A stretch of 8,896 bases of DNA from Patescibacteria group bacterium (GCA_004296925.1 SCVI01000058.1:1-8896), one strand, 5' to 3'; numbered from the stretch's first letter, positions 1-7,283 are shown. Made by a program: numbers and translations. Notes: generated by a model not told the origin, from the sequence alone.

Positions 1-1
1 C

Positions 2-2785
2 CCAAACGAAAGCTCGCGCAAGAAACTCGATGACATTCCGGGCAGCAAACCGGCGGAACTATTCACTCCGCGTAGTATAAAGAAAGTTAACGACTACGAA
101 ATATTCGTCCATGAGCAAGAGGTCATTGACCTGCTTCAAGTACTTGATGGAACAAAAAACGATACTAACATGCTTGGTCTTCTCGATAATGAGACGATCA
201 AAGCGGGCAAGCTGACGCAGCATGTCGTCATGGTGCTGCCGTTCCGCGCCTCATGCGATGCACTTGAGAAGCTCATCAGTAAAAACAAAAAATTGTTTAA
301 GAATATTGCTGGATATAAACTCTTCAACATCAGCGGATACAACCAGACCCTCAGCACGCCAGAAGAGATAAAATCGGCAATCGCAAAAGCTGAATTAGCT
401 GGCCAAAAGACCATTACCCTGACGGTCAACAAAATGCTCACCGGCAGCACGGTGCCGCAGTGGGATACGATGATCTACCTCAAAGGCACGGCAAGTCCGC
501 AAGAGTATGATCAAGCCATATTCCGTCTCCAATCGCCCTGGGTTGAAAAGTATCAGGACGAAAATGGCAACATTATCAAATACGACATGAAGCCACAAAC
601 ACTTCTGGTCGATCTCGATCCGACGCGACTGTTTTACCTACAGGAAATGAAGGCCTTTACCTACGGCGCTAATACTCAAAACATCGGCAACGAAAATATT
701 GAAGCATTTATAAAGCGGGAACTCGCGATTTCGCCAATCATCGCGCTCAATGCCGAAGGTAACAAACTTGTCGAAGTAACTGCAATAGCGATTATTGATC
801 AAGTTCGAAAGTACGCCAATAACCGAACGATTACAGAAGATGTACAGGAAATCGGCATCGACGCTTCTCTGAAAGAGAATCAGGCGATATTTGAAGTCAT
901 CAGCAAACTGGCAGAGCTTGGCGGCAACGGTGGGCTCAACATCAGACCAAACGATGAAGAGGGAGAAGAGCTGGATGGTGTGGCGCCGGTGGAAGGCGAT
1001 GCTGCGGGAGTGGACGGTAATCCCGCTAATACGGGTACAGACGGCTCTGATGCTGCTGACGACATATCTTCGTTTGAAAAACGCTTTCGTACCTACTATG
1101 TGATGATTCTTCTCTTCGCGTTTCTCTCAAGCACTGAAGAAAAGTCCCTGACTGACGTGATAGAAAATATTGATGCAAATGAAGATAATCGCCGTATCGC
1201 CAGGAACCTCGGGCTCAAAAAGTCCGACCTACTGCTTCTTCGCGAGAATATCAAACCATTCGTCCTATCATCCCTTGATTACAAAATTCAAAACGCTGAC
1301 TTTCGTGCAAACGACGACAGCATTACACCCGTTCAGCACATAGACATAGCTATCCATAAATTCGGCCGCCTCTCTGGCGCGGAAGTGTTTACGCCCTCAT
1401 CCATCGTCAATCGGATCTATGATGCTTTCGATGAGGGTTTTTGGCGTGGTGCAAAAGACGCGAAAGTTTTAGACATCGCCAGCAAATCGGGAAGTTTTGC
1501 TAAAGGCTTTGTAGAAAAAGCCATTCAACACGGGGCAAAAATAAAAGATATCAAAGATAATTTTTACTCTATCCCTACCTCACCAGCTGCGTATGAATTC
1601 ACACGCAAGATGTACACGGCACTTGGACTAAATGTTGAAAACATAGCTAGGCATTTCAATTCGTTTGACCTTATCAAGCTAGGTGATGATGAGATGCAGT
1701 ATTTGCTTTCGCAAGACAAAAAGTTTAGCGATATACGCCTCGGCGACCTCGAGAAGCCTGCTAAAATGAAAGATAAGACTAATATGAAATTTACAGCTAT
1801 TGTAGGAAATCCTCCCTATCAGGAAAATACCGGCACAAATTTTGCTAAGCCTATTTACCATTTGTTTTTTGAGTCTGCAAAGGCACTCAATCCCAATTAC
1901 GTAACATTAATTCACCCCGGACGCTTCTTGATGAATTCGGGCGCTACTCCAAGGGAATGGAATAGAAAGATGCTTAATGATCCACATCTTTCTATTCCGA
2001 TATACGAGTCAGATTTTCAAAAGATTTTTGCTGGCGTTGATATCCCAGGAGGAATTGCTGTAACATTCTGGGACAAAAACCATGCAAGCGGCGGTTTGGG
2101 AGGCGTTTTTGTAGCTTCAGAAGAGTTACGGAGCATATCTAAGAAAGTGAGAACTGGAGGATTTGATAAAATCGTAGGTTCTGCCGGAGGTAGTCCAACG
2201 AAAAGATACGAAGATAAGTATGGTCGCAAAAGAAGCTACTTTAGAACAAGTGCATTCTTTGACTTAAAAGACGTATTTAGCGCGAAACCTGACGCAAAAC
2301 ATACTATTAAAATAGTCGGTTTGGAAAAAGGTAATAAACGATCTGAGCGATACGTGACTCCAGGCGTACTCAATGACTTACAAATAAAAAAATGGAAAGT
2401 ACTTGTCCCTAAATCCAATGGAAGTGGCGCGATTGGTGAAGTATCCAGCACACTTCTTATTGGAAAACCTCTAATAGCGAAGCCTCTTGTCGGGTCTACG
2501 GAGTCATTTATACAAATTGGTTCATTCGATAACAGGGTCGAAGCTGAAAATTGTATGAAGTACATAAAATCAAAGTTTTGTCGTGCAATGCTTGGCATAC
2601 TCAAGGTTACACAAGATAATCCAAAATCAGTTTGGAAAAATGTTCCGTTGCAGGATTTCACTAAAAAGTCCGACATCGGCTGGACGAAATCTATTGCTGA
2701 TATAGACAAGCAACTTTATAAAAAATACGGCCTTAATAAGCAGGAGATAAATTTCATCGAAGCTCGCGTCAGGGCCATGGACTAG
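2..2785 (+). CDS. Helicase / Eco57I-type N6-adenine DNA methyltransferase of a restriction-modification system (5' partial)
   Basis: The reading frame is open from base 2 to the TAG at 2783-2785, so the N-terminus lies outside the window; the ATG at 170 is internal. 927 residues are visible (numbered here from base 2). Residues about 60-180 look like the second RecA domain of an SF2 helicase: a motif V-like stretch (TVNKMLTGSTVPQWDTM, about 142-158) and a motif VI-like EYDQAIFRLQ just after. An acidic Gly/Asp/Ala-rich linker follows (about 317-355). The methyltransferase half has VFTP (462-465), SAM motif I VLDIASKSGSF (489-499) and catalytic motif IV NPPY (603-606), followed by a target-recognition-like C-terminus. 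In this family NPPY marks transfer of a methyl group from SAM to adenine N6 in DNA. The helicase would use ATP for translocation. No nuclease motif is visible; it may lie upstream. Family assignment is strong, but the restriction type (IIG, ISP-like or other) cannot be settled. Confidence 0.88.
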   Translation, partial: PNESSRKKLDDIPGSKPAELFTPRSIKKVNDYEIFVHEQEVIDLLQVLDGTKNDTNMLGLLDNETIKAGKLTQHVVMVLPFRASCDALEKLISKNKKLFKNIAGYKLFNISGYNQTLSTPEEIKSAIAKAELAGQKTITLTVNKMLTGSTVPQWDTMIYLKGTASPQEYDQAIFRLQSPWVEKYQDENGNIIKYDMKPQTLLVDLDPTRLFYLQEMKAFTYGANTQNIGNENIEAFIKRELAISPIIALNAEGNKLVEVTAIAIIDQVRKYANNRTITEDVQEIGIDASLKENQAIFEVISKLAELGGNGGLNIRPNDEEGEELDGVAPVEGDAAGVDGNPANTGTDGSDAADDISSFEKRFRTYYVMILLFAFLSSTEEKSLTDVIENIDANEDNRRIARNLGLKKSDLLLLRENIKPFVLSSLDYKIQNADFRANDDSITPVQHIDIAIHKFGRLSGAEVFTPSSIVNRIYDAFDEGFWRGAKDAKVLDIASKSGSFAKGFVEKAIQHGAKIKDIKDNFYSIPTSPAAYEFTRKMYTALGLNVENIARHFNSFDLIKLGDDEMQYLLSQDKKFSDIRLGDLEKPAKMKDKTNMKFTAIVGNPPYQENTGTNFAKPIYHLFFESAKALNPNYVTLIHPGRFLMNSGATPREWNRKMLNDPHLSIPIYESDFQKIFAGVDIPGGIAVTFWDKNHASGGLGGVFVASEELRSISKKVRTGGFDKIVGSAGGSPTKRYEDKYGRKRSYFRTSAFFDLKDVFSAKPDAKHTIKIVGLEKGNKRSERYVTPGVLNDLQIKKWKVLVPKSNGSGAIGEVSSTLLIGKPLIAKPLVGSTESFIQIGSFDNRVEAENCMKYIKSKFCRAMLGILKVTQDNPKSVWKNVPLQDFTKKSDIGWTKSIADIDKQLYKKYGLNKQEINFIEARVRAMD

Positions 2786-2786
2786 C

Positions 2787-3704
2787 ATGGCGCCAACAGA
2801 AAATGCTGATATTTTAGAGGATACGCTTCGTCGAAATGGCGATCTCCTGGACATTCTCCTTATCGACAAAACGACGAAGAAGAACATCATCTGGGCAACT
2901 GATTCGTATGGACACTATGGCAAAGAATTTGCAGCCCATAAGCAGATTAAGCCTGAGCTCGTCACTGGCCGGCAATACGGCAAATTAATTCAGCCACGTG
3001 CAGTCAAAAGCCGCGAAGAACAACGCCAGCGCACCAGAGAAAAAGGCGAGGTATTCACGCCGCTTAAAATTGTTGAACAAATGAATAAATTGGGCGACGG
3101 GATTTCTATTAGCGAATTGAATTGGCAGGAATACGTAGCAGAACTTAAGCTCGAGATAGCCTGCGGCGAAGCGCCGTTTATTATCAGTCGCTACAATCCA
3201 GTGGAGCATGGGGCGGTAATCAAGATAGAAAGCCGCGTTGGGTTTCTTGATCGCAAGCTTCAGATTGTCTCAAAGTACTGCGCTACGCCAAAAGAATGGT
3301 TGAAATGGGCAAAGGTGGCGTACCAAAGCTCCTACGGCTACGAATGGCAGGGTGATAACCTGCTCATTGCCCGAGAAAATTTACTTTACACTTTTATTGA
3401 TTATTACCAAGATAAGTTTGGCAAACGACCAACCCTCAAAGAACAAGAGAAATTTGCTGAAATAATAAGTTGGAATATTTTCCAAATGGACGGCCTAAAG
3501 TATGTTGTTCCCATGAGTTGTCACCATAAAAGCAAAATTATTCGAGGGGCGTTGACACTCTTTGGAGAAATACCAGAAAAGGTTGAGAAACACGAGTGTG
3601 AGGGTTGTAAATATTATCGACCAAATAAACACAATGGGAAGTATGTGAAAATTATGGATTGGAATAAGAATAAAACTGTAAGGTTTGTGGATCTTATAAA
3701 ATAA
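2787..3704 (+). CDS. Methyltransferase-like partner protein of the restriction-modification module ('subunit M' type), lacking NPPY
   Basis: 305 aa. The ATG lies one base after the TAG of the helicase-methyltransferase gene, so translation is probably coupled; no clear Shine-Dalgarno is seen. It resembles proteins usually annotated as 'restriction endonuclease subunit M' that sit beside Eco57I-type methylases. Visible signs of a SAM-methyltransferase fold are VFTP (89-92), a motif I-like LEIACGEAPF (122-131) and a motif II-like YGYEWQGDNLLIARENL (183-199). The catalytic (D/N)PPY motif is absent anywhere in the protein; NIFQMDGLKYVVP (230-242) stands where more fold motifs might be. A CEGC pair (271-274) near the C-terminus could bind metal only with other ligands. 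Inference: it is a non-catalytic or specificity partner, or a divergent restriction subunit acting with the upstream protein on DNA. Direct DNA methylation by this protein alone is doubtful. Confidence 0.8.
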   Translation: MAPTENADILEDTLRRNGDLLDILLIDKTTKKNIIWATDSYGHYGKEFAAHKQIKPELVTGRQYGKLIQPRAVKSREEQRQRTREKGEVFTPLKIVEQMNKLGDGISISELNWQEYVAELKLEIACGEAPFIISRYNPVEHGAVIKIESRVGFLDRKLQIVSKYCATPKEWLKWAKVAYQSSYGYEWQGDNLLIARENLLYTFIDYYQDKFGKRPTLKEQEKFAEIISWNIFQMDGLKYVVPMSCHHKSKIIRGALTLFGEIPEKVEKHECEGCKYYRPNKHNGKYVKIMDWNKNKTVRFVDLIK

Positions 3705-3742
3705 GACGAGAATTAATCCTGCAATATCAAAGATTGAAAAAA

Positions 3743-3751
3743 TGCTATAAT
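3743..3751 (+). promoter_or_regulatory. Extended -10 promoter for the structured RNA/leader
   Basis: TG-C-TATAAT: a perfect -10 hexamer at 3746-3751 preceded by TG at 3743-3744. No good -35 is present at 17 bp upstream, as is common for extended -10 promoters. Transcription would start near 3757-3759, just before the structured region. The same TGCTA(T/C)A(A/C)T form recurs at 7284 and 8075. Confidence 0.62.
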
Positions 3752-3757
3752 AAAAGA

Positions 3758-3950
3758 AGTTCCTTGTTACAAAAAACCGTAGTCCGTGCGTTTAATTCGG
3801 ACCGTGTATGTCTTCCTGAGAGAAATCGAAGGATAGGCGAAGGGGGAAATCTGTCCCGAGCCACATGTCATGCGCGACTGATCGTTTAGGCGGTTGGGAG
3901 ATTTCTATCAGTTGTCGAACTGGTGTAAATCTCTTAGCCGCTTTTTTATT
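3758..3950 (+). ncRNA. Structured leader RNA (candidate riboswitch/attenuator) or stand-alone small RNA, unassigned
   Basis: About 190 nt between a promoter and an intrinsic terminator, with no plausible ORF. Pairings seen by eye: hairpin GTCCG 3782-3786 with CGGAC 3798-3802; then an 8-bp helix CGTGTATG 3803-3810 with CATGCGCG 3869-3876 (two G-U pairs) that closes a junction. Inside the junction lie a small CTTC/GAAG hairpin (3812-3815 with 3828-3831; TCCT/AGGA is an alternative) and a hairpin GGC 3836-3838/GCC 3860-3862 stacked on GGG 3842-3844/CCC 3855-3857. The terminator helix at 3890-3941 completes the transcript. The segment AAATCTgtCCC (3847-3857) can pair instead with GGGAGATTT (3896-3904), which would break the terminator. 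I recognise no consensus of 6S, tmRNA, SRP, RNase P, T-box, cobalamin or SAM RNAs. The boundaries are estimates. The RNA could be a cis leader of the gene at 3987 or an independent sRNA. Confidence 0.55.
3890..3950 (+). terminator. Strong intrinsic terminator, possibly conditional
   Basis: GCGGTTGGGAGATTT (3890-3904) pairs with AAATCTCTTAGCCGC (3927-3941) over 15 positions, including three G-U pairs. After one C-U mismatch the helix continues with TAT/GTG and CAGTT/AACTG (3909-3913/3918-3922), closed by a GTCG tetraloop. Six T follow at once (3942-3947), then ATTT. It points along the + strand only, since the other side has no T tract. It lies 36 nt before the ATG at 3987, a typical place for a leader attenuator. 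A GCGGC at 3952-3956 can also pair with GCCGC 3937-3941, but it is transcribed after the T tract and so is unlikely to prevent termination. Confidence 0.82.
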
Positions 3951-3986
3951 TGCGGCGGAGAAATTATCCGTTAGCAAATAAATAGT

Positions 3987-4853
3987 ATGAAAAAACTTAT
4001 AGCACTAATAAATCCCCGAGGGAAAACAGTAAAGCAAGCGGCGGCGGAGGTACAGGAGGCACTTCGGTTGGACGCGATAAGACAGAAAGAGTCAGAGATA
4101 GTGTTCGTACCAAAAATGGTGCCACAAAACGATCCAGCGCCTATTGTTGACGAGTGGGATACACTGATGAAATCGGTGGCAAAAGCTGTTCCGGGAATAC
4201 ACATGCTCACAACAAAAAAATATCATCGAACAACACAAGCGATAGATGAGCTGGATACGAAGGATGACAGAAAGCCATTCAAGGTGTACTGCGACGACAT
4301 GTTCCACTACATGGATGAAAGTGCCCGACTGTATATAGGATCGTTTGAAACACTCGAGGAAGCTAAAGAAAAATGTGCAGAGGTGCTGGTAGAGTCATTA
4401 TTCAATCTCTATGAGCCGGACATAAGCGAGGAAGATCTCGTCAAAAAGTGGTGGGCGTTTGGAGAGGACCCATGGATTTTAGATCCAAATCATAATCCAG
4501 AGGATATTCCGTTTTCTGCATATAAAGAAGTACCTGCGTTTGCGAAAGGCGCTATTGAACACGAAATGTCAGCAAAACAGCACGGATTGGTGAAGTGTGA
4601 GGTGTGTGGCGAATATAAAGGCAAGGTGCAGAGTAAATATTTGAATTGGGCTACTCCACTCGAAGGAGATGAAGGAGAGGAATTTATTGATGTAACTTGC
4701 ATTTGCGAGGGCATTCCTTGTGCTAAGTGCAAGAAAAATAAAATTCATCGTCCAATCTCAAACTCCTATAACGAAGAAGATAATAGTATCAGCCATGCCC
4801 CCTATTTCGCAGGTATGATGCCGTGCAGTGAATGTAAAGAGAAAGAATTATAA
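3987..4853 (+). CDS. Cysteine-rich, zinc-ribbon-like protein of unknown function
   Basis: 288 aa; I do not recognise a named family for the whole protein. Three parts can be seen. The N-terminal about 95 residues are charged and mostly helical in character. The middle (about 97-165), starting FKVYCDDMFHYMDE and ending WAFGEDPWI, resembles a small conserved hypothetical domain found alone in many bacteria (from memory, no named function). The C-terminus holds eight cysteines in pairs: C204/C207, C238/C240, C245/C248 and C280/C283, with a CKKNKIHRPISNSY stretch between, consistent with one or two structural zinc sites. There are no membrane segments or signal peptide, so it is likely cytoplasmic. 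The ATG at 3987 is 36 nt past the T tract of the upstream terminator, and no good ribosome binding site is seen (a GGAG at 3957-3960 is too far). It heads a run of three close genes and is the first that the leader RNA could control. Confidence 0.75.
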   Translation: MKKLIALINPRGKTVKQAAAEVQEALRLDAIRQKESEIVFVPKMVPQNDPAPIVDEWDTLMKSVAKAVPGIHMLTTKKYHRTTQAIDELDTKDDRKPFKVYCDDMFHYMDESARLYIGSFETLEEAKEKCAEVLVESLFNLYEPDISEEDLVKKWWAFGEDPWILDPNHNPEDIPFSAYKEVPAFAKGAIEHEMSAKQHGLVKCEVCGEYKGKVQSKYLNWATPLEGDEGEEFIDVTCICEGIPCAKCKKNKIHRPISNSYNEEDNSISHAPYFAGMMPCSECKEKEL

Positions 4854-4877
4854 AAATCTAACTAAAAATAAAGCCAT

Positions 4878-5657
4878 ATGATCTACACTAAAAAAATAAA
4901 AGACGCCGTCAAGTTCTCAATCAAAACACATCAGGTGTACCAGAATCAGAAACGCAAGGGAAAAGATATTCCGTACATTACGCATCCGCTCACCGTTGGA
5001 CTTATTCTCGCTTGCGCTGGTGCAGAAGAAGATGTAATTGTTGCAGGGATACTTCATGACACGATTGAAGACAGTATCCCTGAAAAGAAGGTAACGAAGA
5101 CAATGATTGCGGAGCGCTTTGGTGACAAAGTTGCAGAACTCGTACTCAGTGTCACCGAACAGAATAAGGCATTATCTTGGGAGGAACGAAAGGCAGAAGC
5201 ACTGGAGCACGTCAAAACCTTTTCCAACGATTCTTTACTTGTGAAATCAGCCGATGTCCTTAGTAATGGTTTAGAGTTGATTGATGACCATGCGATGGAC
5301 GGAGATGATGTCTTTTCGCGCTTCAATGCACCAAAAGAGAAAATATTAAAGCATTACCTAGAGCTTATTCGCACTATTGTTGAATGTTGGCCAAAGAATC
5401 CACTTGCCTCTGAACTCACGTATGTCGCTAGTCAGTTGAAAATGATGGGCGCAACCTCATTTATGGTGGAGCATAGAGCAAAAATTATTGAATACAGTGA
5501 GTACAAAGAAGATGAGGTACTGGAGTGCCCAGTGTGCCATTGGAGGGGTACATCTGAAGGAAATAAGGAGCACCACGACGATCTCTTTGATGTGTCATGT
5601 CCGATCTGTGGCAAGATGGTTCTTGTGGTTAGCTATCCGCTTATAAAGAATGGTTAG
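4878..5657 (+). CDS. HD-domain (p)ppGpp-hydrolase-like protein with C-terminal zinc ribbon
   Basis: 259 aa. Residues about 1-170 match the HD hydrolase domain of the SpoT/MESH1 (small alarmone hydrolase) type: RKGKDIPYITHPL (H36), the HD pair in ILHDTIED (H60, D61, then E64-D65), and KSADVLSN (D126), which corresponds to the usual K-x-AD-x-x-x-N motif. These residues bind a metal, usually Mn2+, and in characterised relatives remove the 3'-diphosphate of (p)ppGpp. No synthetase or TGS/ACT domain is present. Unusually, a CPVC (217-220) and CPIC (241-244) pair forms a zinc ribbon at the C-terminus, which small alarmone hydrolases do not usually carry. The gene lies 24 bp after the cysteine-rich gene, so they are probably co-transcribed; no Shine-Dalgarno is visible. 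The substrate is inferred; another nucleotide or phosphoester is possible. Confidence 0.82.
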   Translation: MIYTKKIKDAVKFSIKTHQVYQNQKRKGKDIPYITHPLTVGLILACAGAEEDVIVAGILHDTIEDSIPEKKVTKTMIAERFGDKVAELVLSVTEQNKALSWEERKAEALEHVKTFSNDSLLVKSADVLSNGLELIDDHAMDGDDVFSRFNAPKEKILKHYLELIRTIVECWPKNPLASELTYVASQLKMMGATSFMVEHRAKIIEYSEYKEDEVLECPVCHWRGTSEGNKEHHDDLFDVSCPICGKMVLVVSYPLIKNG

Positions 5658-5680
5658 ATTGCCAAAGATGCGCCTTACTA

Positions 5681-5720
5681 GGAGTAATGCAATGAAATCC
5701 TCCATGTAAGGAGTATAGTG
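5681..5720 (+). promoter_or_regulatory. Ribosome binding sites and five-codon mini-ORF before the DUF2779 gene
   Basis: AAGGAG at 5708-5713 is the clearest Shine-Dalgarno in the window and sits 4 nt before the GTG at 5718, which fixes that start. Just upstream, GGAG (5681-5684) lies 7 nt before an ATG at 5692 that opens a five-codon ORF (M-K-S-S-M, stop TAA 5707-5709) overlapping the main Shine-Dalgarno. CTCC at 5700-5703 can pair with either GGAG, so the two hairpins exclude each other. Whether the mini-ORF is translated is unknown. Confidence 0.4.
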
Positions 5721-7238
5721 GATTCAGTAGTTTCTATGCCCCTCATCTCCAAAACAACCTTCCTAGAATTCCTGATGTGCCCAAAGAACATTTGGCTCAA
5801 GCTTCATAGACCTGAGCTGGCGAGCCAGTTTGCACTTTCAGCATTTGAACTTCAATTGGCCGAGCAAGGAAATGAGGTTGAAGAGTATGCACGCAAATTA
5901 TTTCCTGAAGGTGTGCTTGTCACAAAGACGCGAGATGAAGCTGTGCAAGAGACAGAGCAATTGATAACTTTAAAAACACCTGCGATTTTTCAAGCAACGA
6001 TTGTTGTTGACGGCTTTATTGCTAAGAATGATGCGCTTGTCTATGACGAAAAGAATGCGTGCTGGGATTTGTATGAAATTAAAGGAACGAACTCAATTAA
6101 GGAAGAAGGGAAGTTACGCGACCACATAGACGACCTTACGTTTCAGGCATCTGTTTTGAAACGTGCGAATGTTAAAACAGGTAAATTTTTTATTCTGCAC
6201 CTCAACAAGGAGTATGTGCGAATTGGTGATTTAGATATTGAAGAGTTGTTTGCAATAGAAGATATGACTGAGAAGGTTGTTGCACGCTTGCCTCAGGTGG
6301 AAGAGCAGATGGGGGCGGCGAAATATCATTTAACACAAGAGGATGAGCCAATGAAGGGGTGTGACTGTATCTATGCAGGAAGGAGCGCGCACTGTTCAAC
6401 ATTCAAACATTCTAATCCGCAGGTTCCTGAGTATTCTATTCACGACTTGGCACGCATTGGAAGTAGTAAGAAAAAACTTGCAACGCTGGTGGAGCGAGAA
6501 GTGTTTAGTTTGGATGATGTTCCTGCGGATGTAGATTTGAGTGATATTCAATTGAATCAGCTCCTCGTGTATAGAAATCAGAAACCTATTATTGACCTTG
6601 ATGCTATTCGCACGGAGATAGAGGCACTCATATTTCCGCTCTACTTTTTGGACTACGAAACTTTTGCGCCAGCCATTCCTATGTTTAATGGGTTTAGTCC
6701 GTACAAGCGAATTCCATTTCAATTTTCACTTCATATATTAGACACTCCTGACGGTGAACTTAGGCACGTGGAGTATCTACACGAAGAGCGCTCTGATCCT
6801 TCTGAGAAAGTAGCTCAAATGCTAGTGGAACATATTATGCCCAAGGGGTCAGTGATTTCATGGAATAAAAGTTTTGAGCAAGGTGTGAATAGGGAATTAG
6901 GACTCAGGCAACCTGAAAGCCGTATTGCGTTGGAGCGTATGAATGAACAGATGTATGACCTACGTGATGTGTTTCAAAAACAATACTATGTACACCCCGA
7001 TTTTCGTGGAAAAACTTCTATCAAGAAAGTACTCCCCGCGCTCGTCGAAGGAGTTCGTCACGCTGACTTAGATATTTCTGAAGGTGGTGCGGCATCAGAT
7101 GCGTGGTGGCAAATGATTTCTCCCACTGCTACTGCCACGGAACGCACTAAAATTGCTAAAGGTTTACGCACATATTGCGAGCTTGATACCTACGCTATGT
7201 GCCAAATTTGGAAGCACCTTAGAGATCTCGCTTTTTAA
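5718..7238 (+). CDS. DUF2779 protein: Cas4-like Fe-S PD-(D/E)XK nuclease plus DEDD exonuclease-like domain
   Basis: 506 aa. The N-terminal half looks like a RecB/Cas4-type nuclease: C21 in FLMCPKNIWL, then D105 and the E120-x-K122 pair (DALVYDEKNACWDLYEIKG), then a cysteine cluster C215/C217/C226. One early plus three late cysteines is the 4Fe-4S arrangement of Cas4 and AddB. The C-terminal half is DUF2779, which reads as a DEDD-type 3'-5' exonuclease fold: FLDYETF (D312, E314), ISWNKSFE (380-387), MYDLRDVF (412-419), FRGKTSIKKVLPAL (429-442) and YCELDTYAM (486-494, D490). A role in processing DNA or RNA ends is inferred. The start is GTG at 5718, chosen for its AAGGAG; the in-frame ATG at 5736 would give MPLISKTTF, a more family-like beginning, but has no ribosome site. 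The gap from the HD gene is 60 bp, so the genes could share a transcript. No CRISPR or other Cas gene is nearby. Confidence 0.85.
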   Translation: MDSVVSMPLISKTTFLEFLMCPKNIWLKLHRPELASQFALSAFELQLAEQGNEVEEYARKLFPEGVLVTKTRDEAVQETEQLITLKTPAIFQATIVVDGFIAKNDALVYDEKNACWDLYEIKGTNSIKEEGKLRDHIDDLTFQASVLKRANVKTGKFFILHLNKEYVRIGDLDIEELFAIEDMTEKVVARLPQVEEQMGAAKYHLTQEDEPMKGCDCIYAGRSAHCSTFKHSNPQVPEYSIHDLARIGSSKKKLATLVEREVFSLDDVPADVDLSDIQLNQLLVYRNQKPIIDLDAIRTEIEALIFPLYFLDYETFAPAIPMFNGFSPYKRIPFQFSLHILDTPDGELRHVEYLHEERSDPSEKVAQMLVEHIMPKGSVISWNKSFEQGVNRELGLRQPESRIALERMNEQMYDLRDVFQKQYYVHPDFRGKTSIKKVLPALVEGVRHADLDISEGGAASDAWWQMISPTATATERTKIAKGLRTYCELDTYAMCQIWKHLRDLAF

Positions 7239-7283
7239 CACACAAAAGGTTCCAACTTCGTACCAAACTGCTCCCCATCGTTT

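Noticed and set aside
2236..2709. 157-aa open frame on the - strand
   Set aside because: It lies entirely inside the methyltransferase gene, has no ribosome site or recognisable domain, and is explained as an antisense shadow.
3758..3950. Identification of the RNA as 6S, tmRNA, SRP RNA, RNase P, T-box, cobalamin or SAM riboswitch
   Set aside because: I could not find the conserved core sequences of any of these; a covariance-model search is needed to exclude them firmly.
3937..3956. GCCGC/GCGGC hairpin with the T tract in its loop as an antiterminator
   Set aside because: The second arm is made only after the T tract, so it would form too late to stop termination; the upstream 3847-3857 pairing is the better candidate.
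3792..3977. 61-aa open frame on the - strand in the intergenic region
   Set aside because: It runs across the structured RNA and the terminator hairpin, where the pairing explains the sequence, and it resembles no protein.
5718..7238. Reading the Cas4-like gene as part of a CRISPR-Cas locus
   Set aside because: No repeat array and no other Cas gene is present; the C-terminal DUF2779 domain points to a different family.
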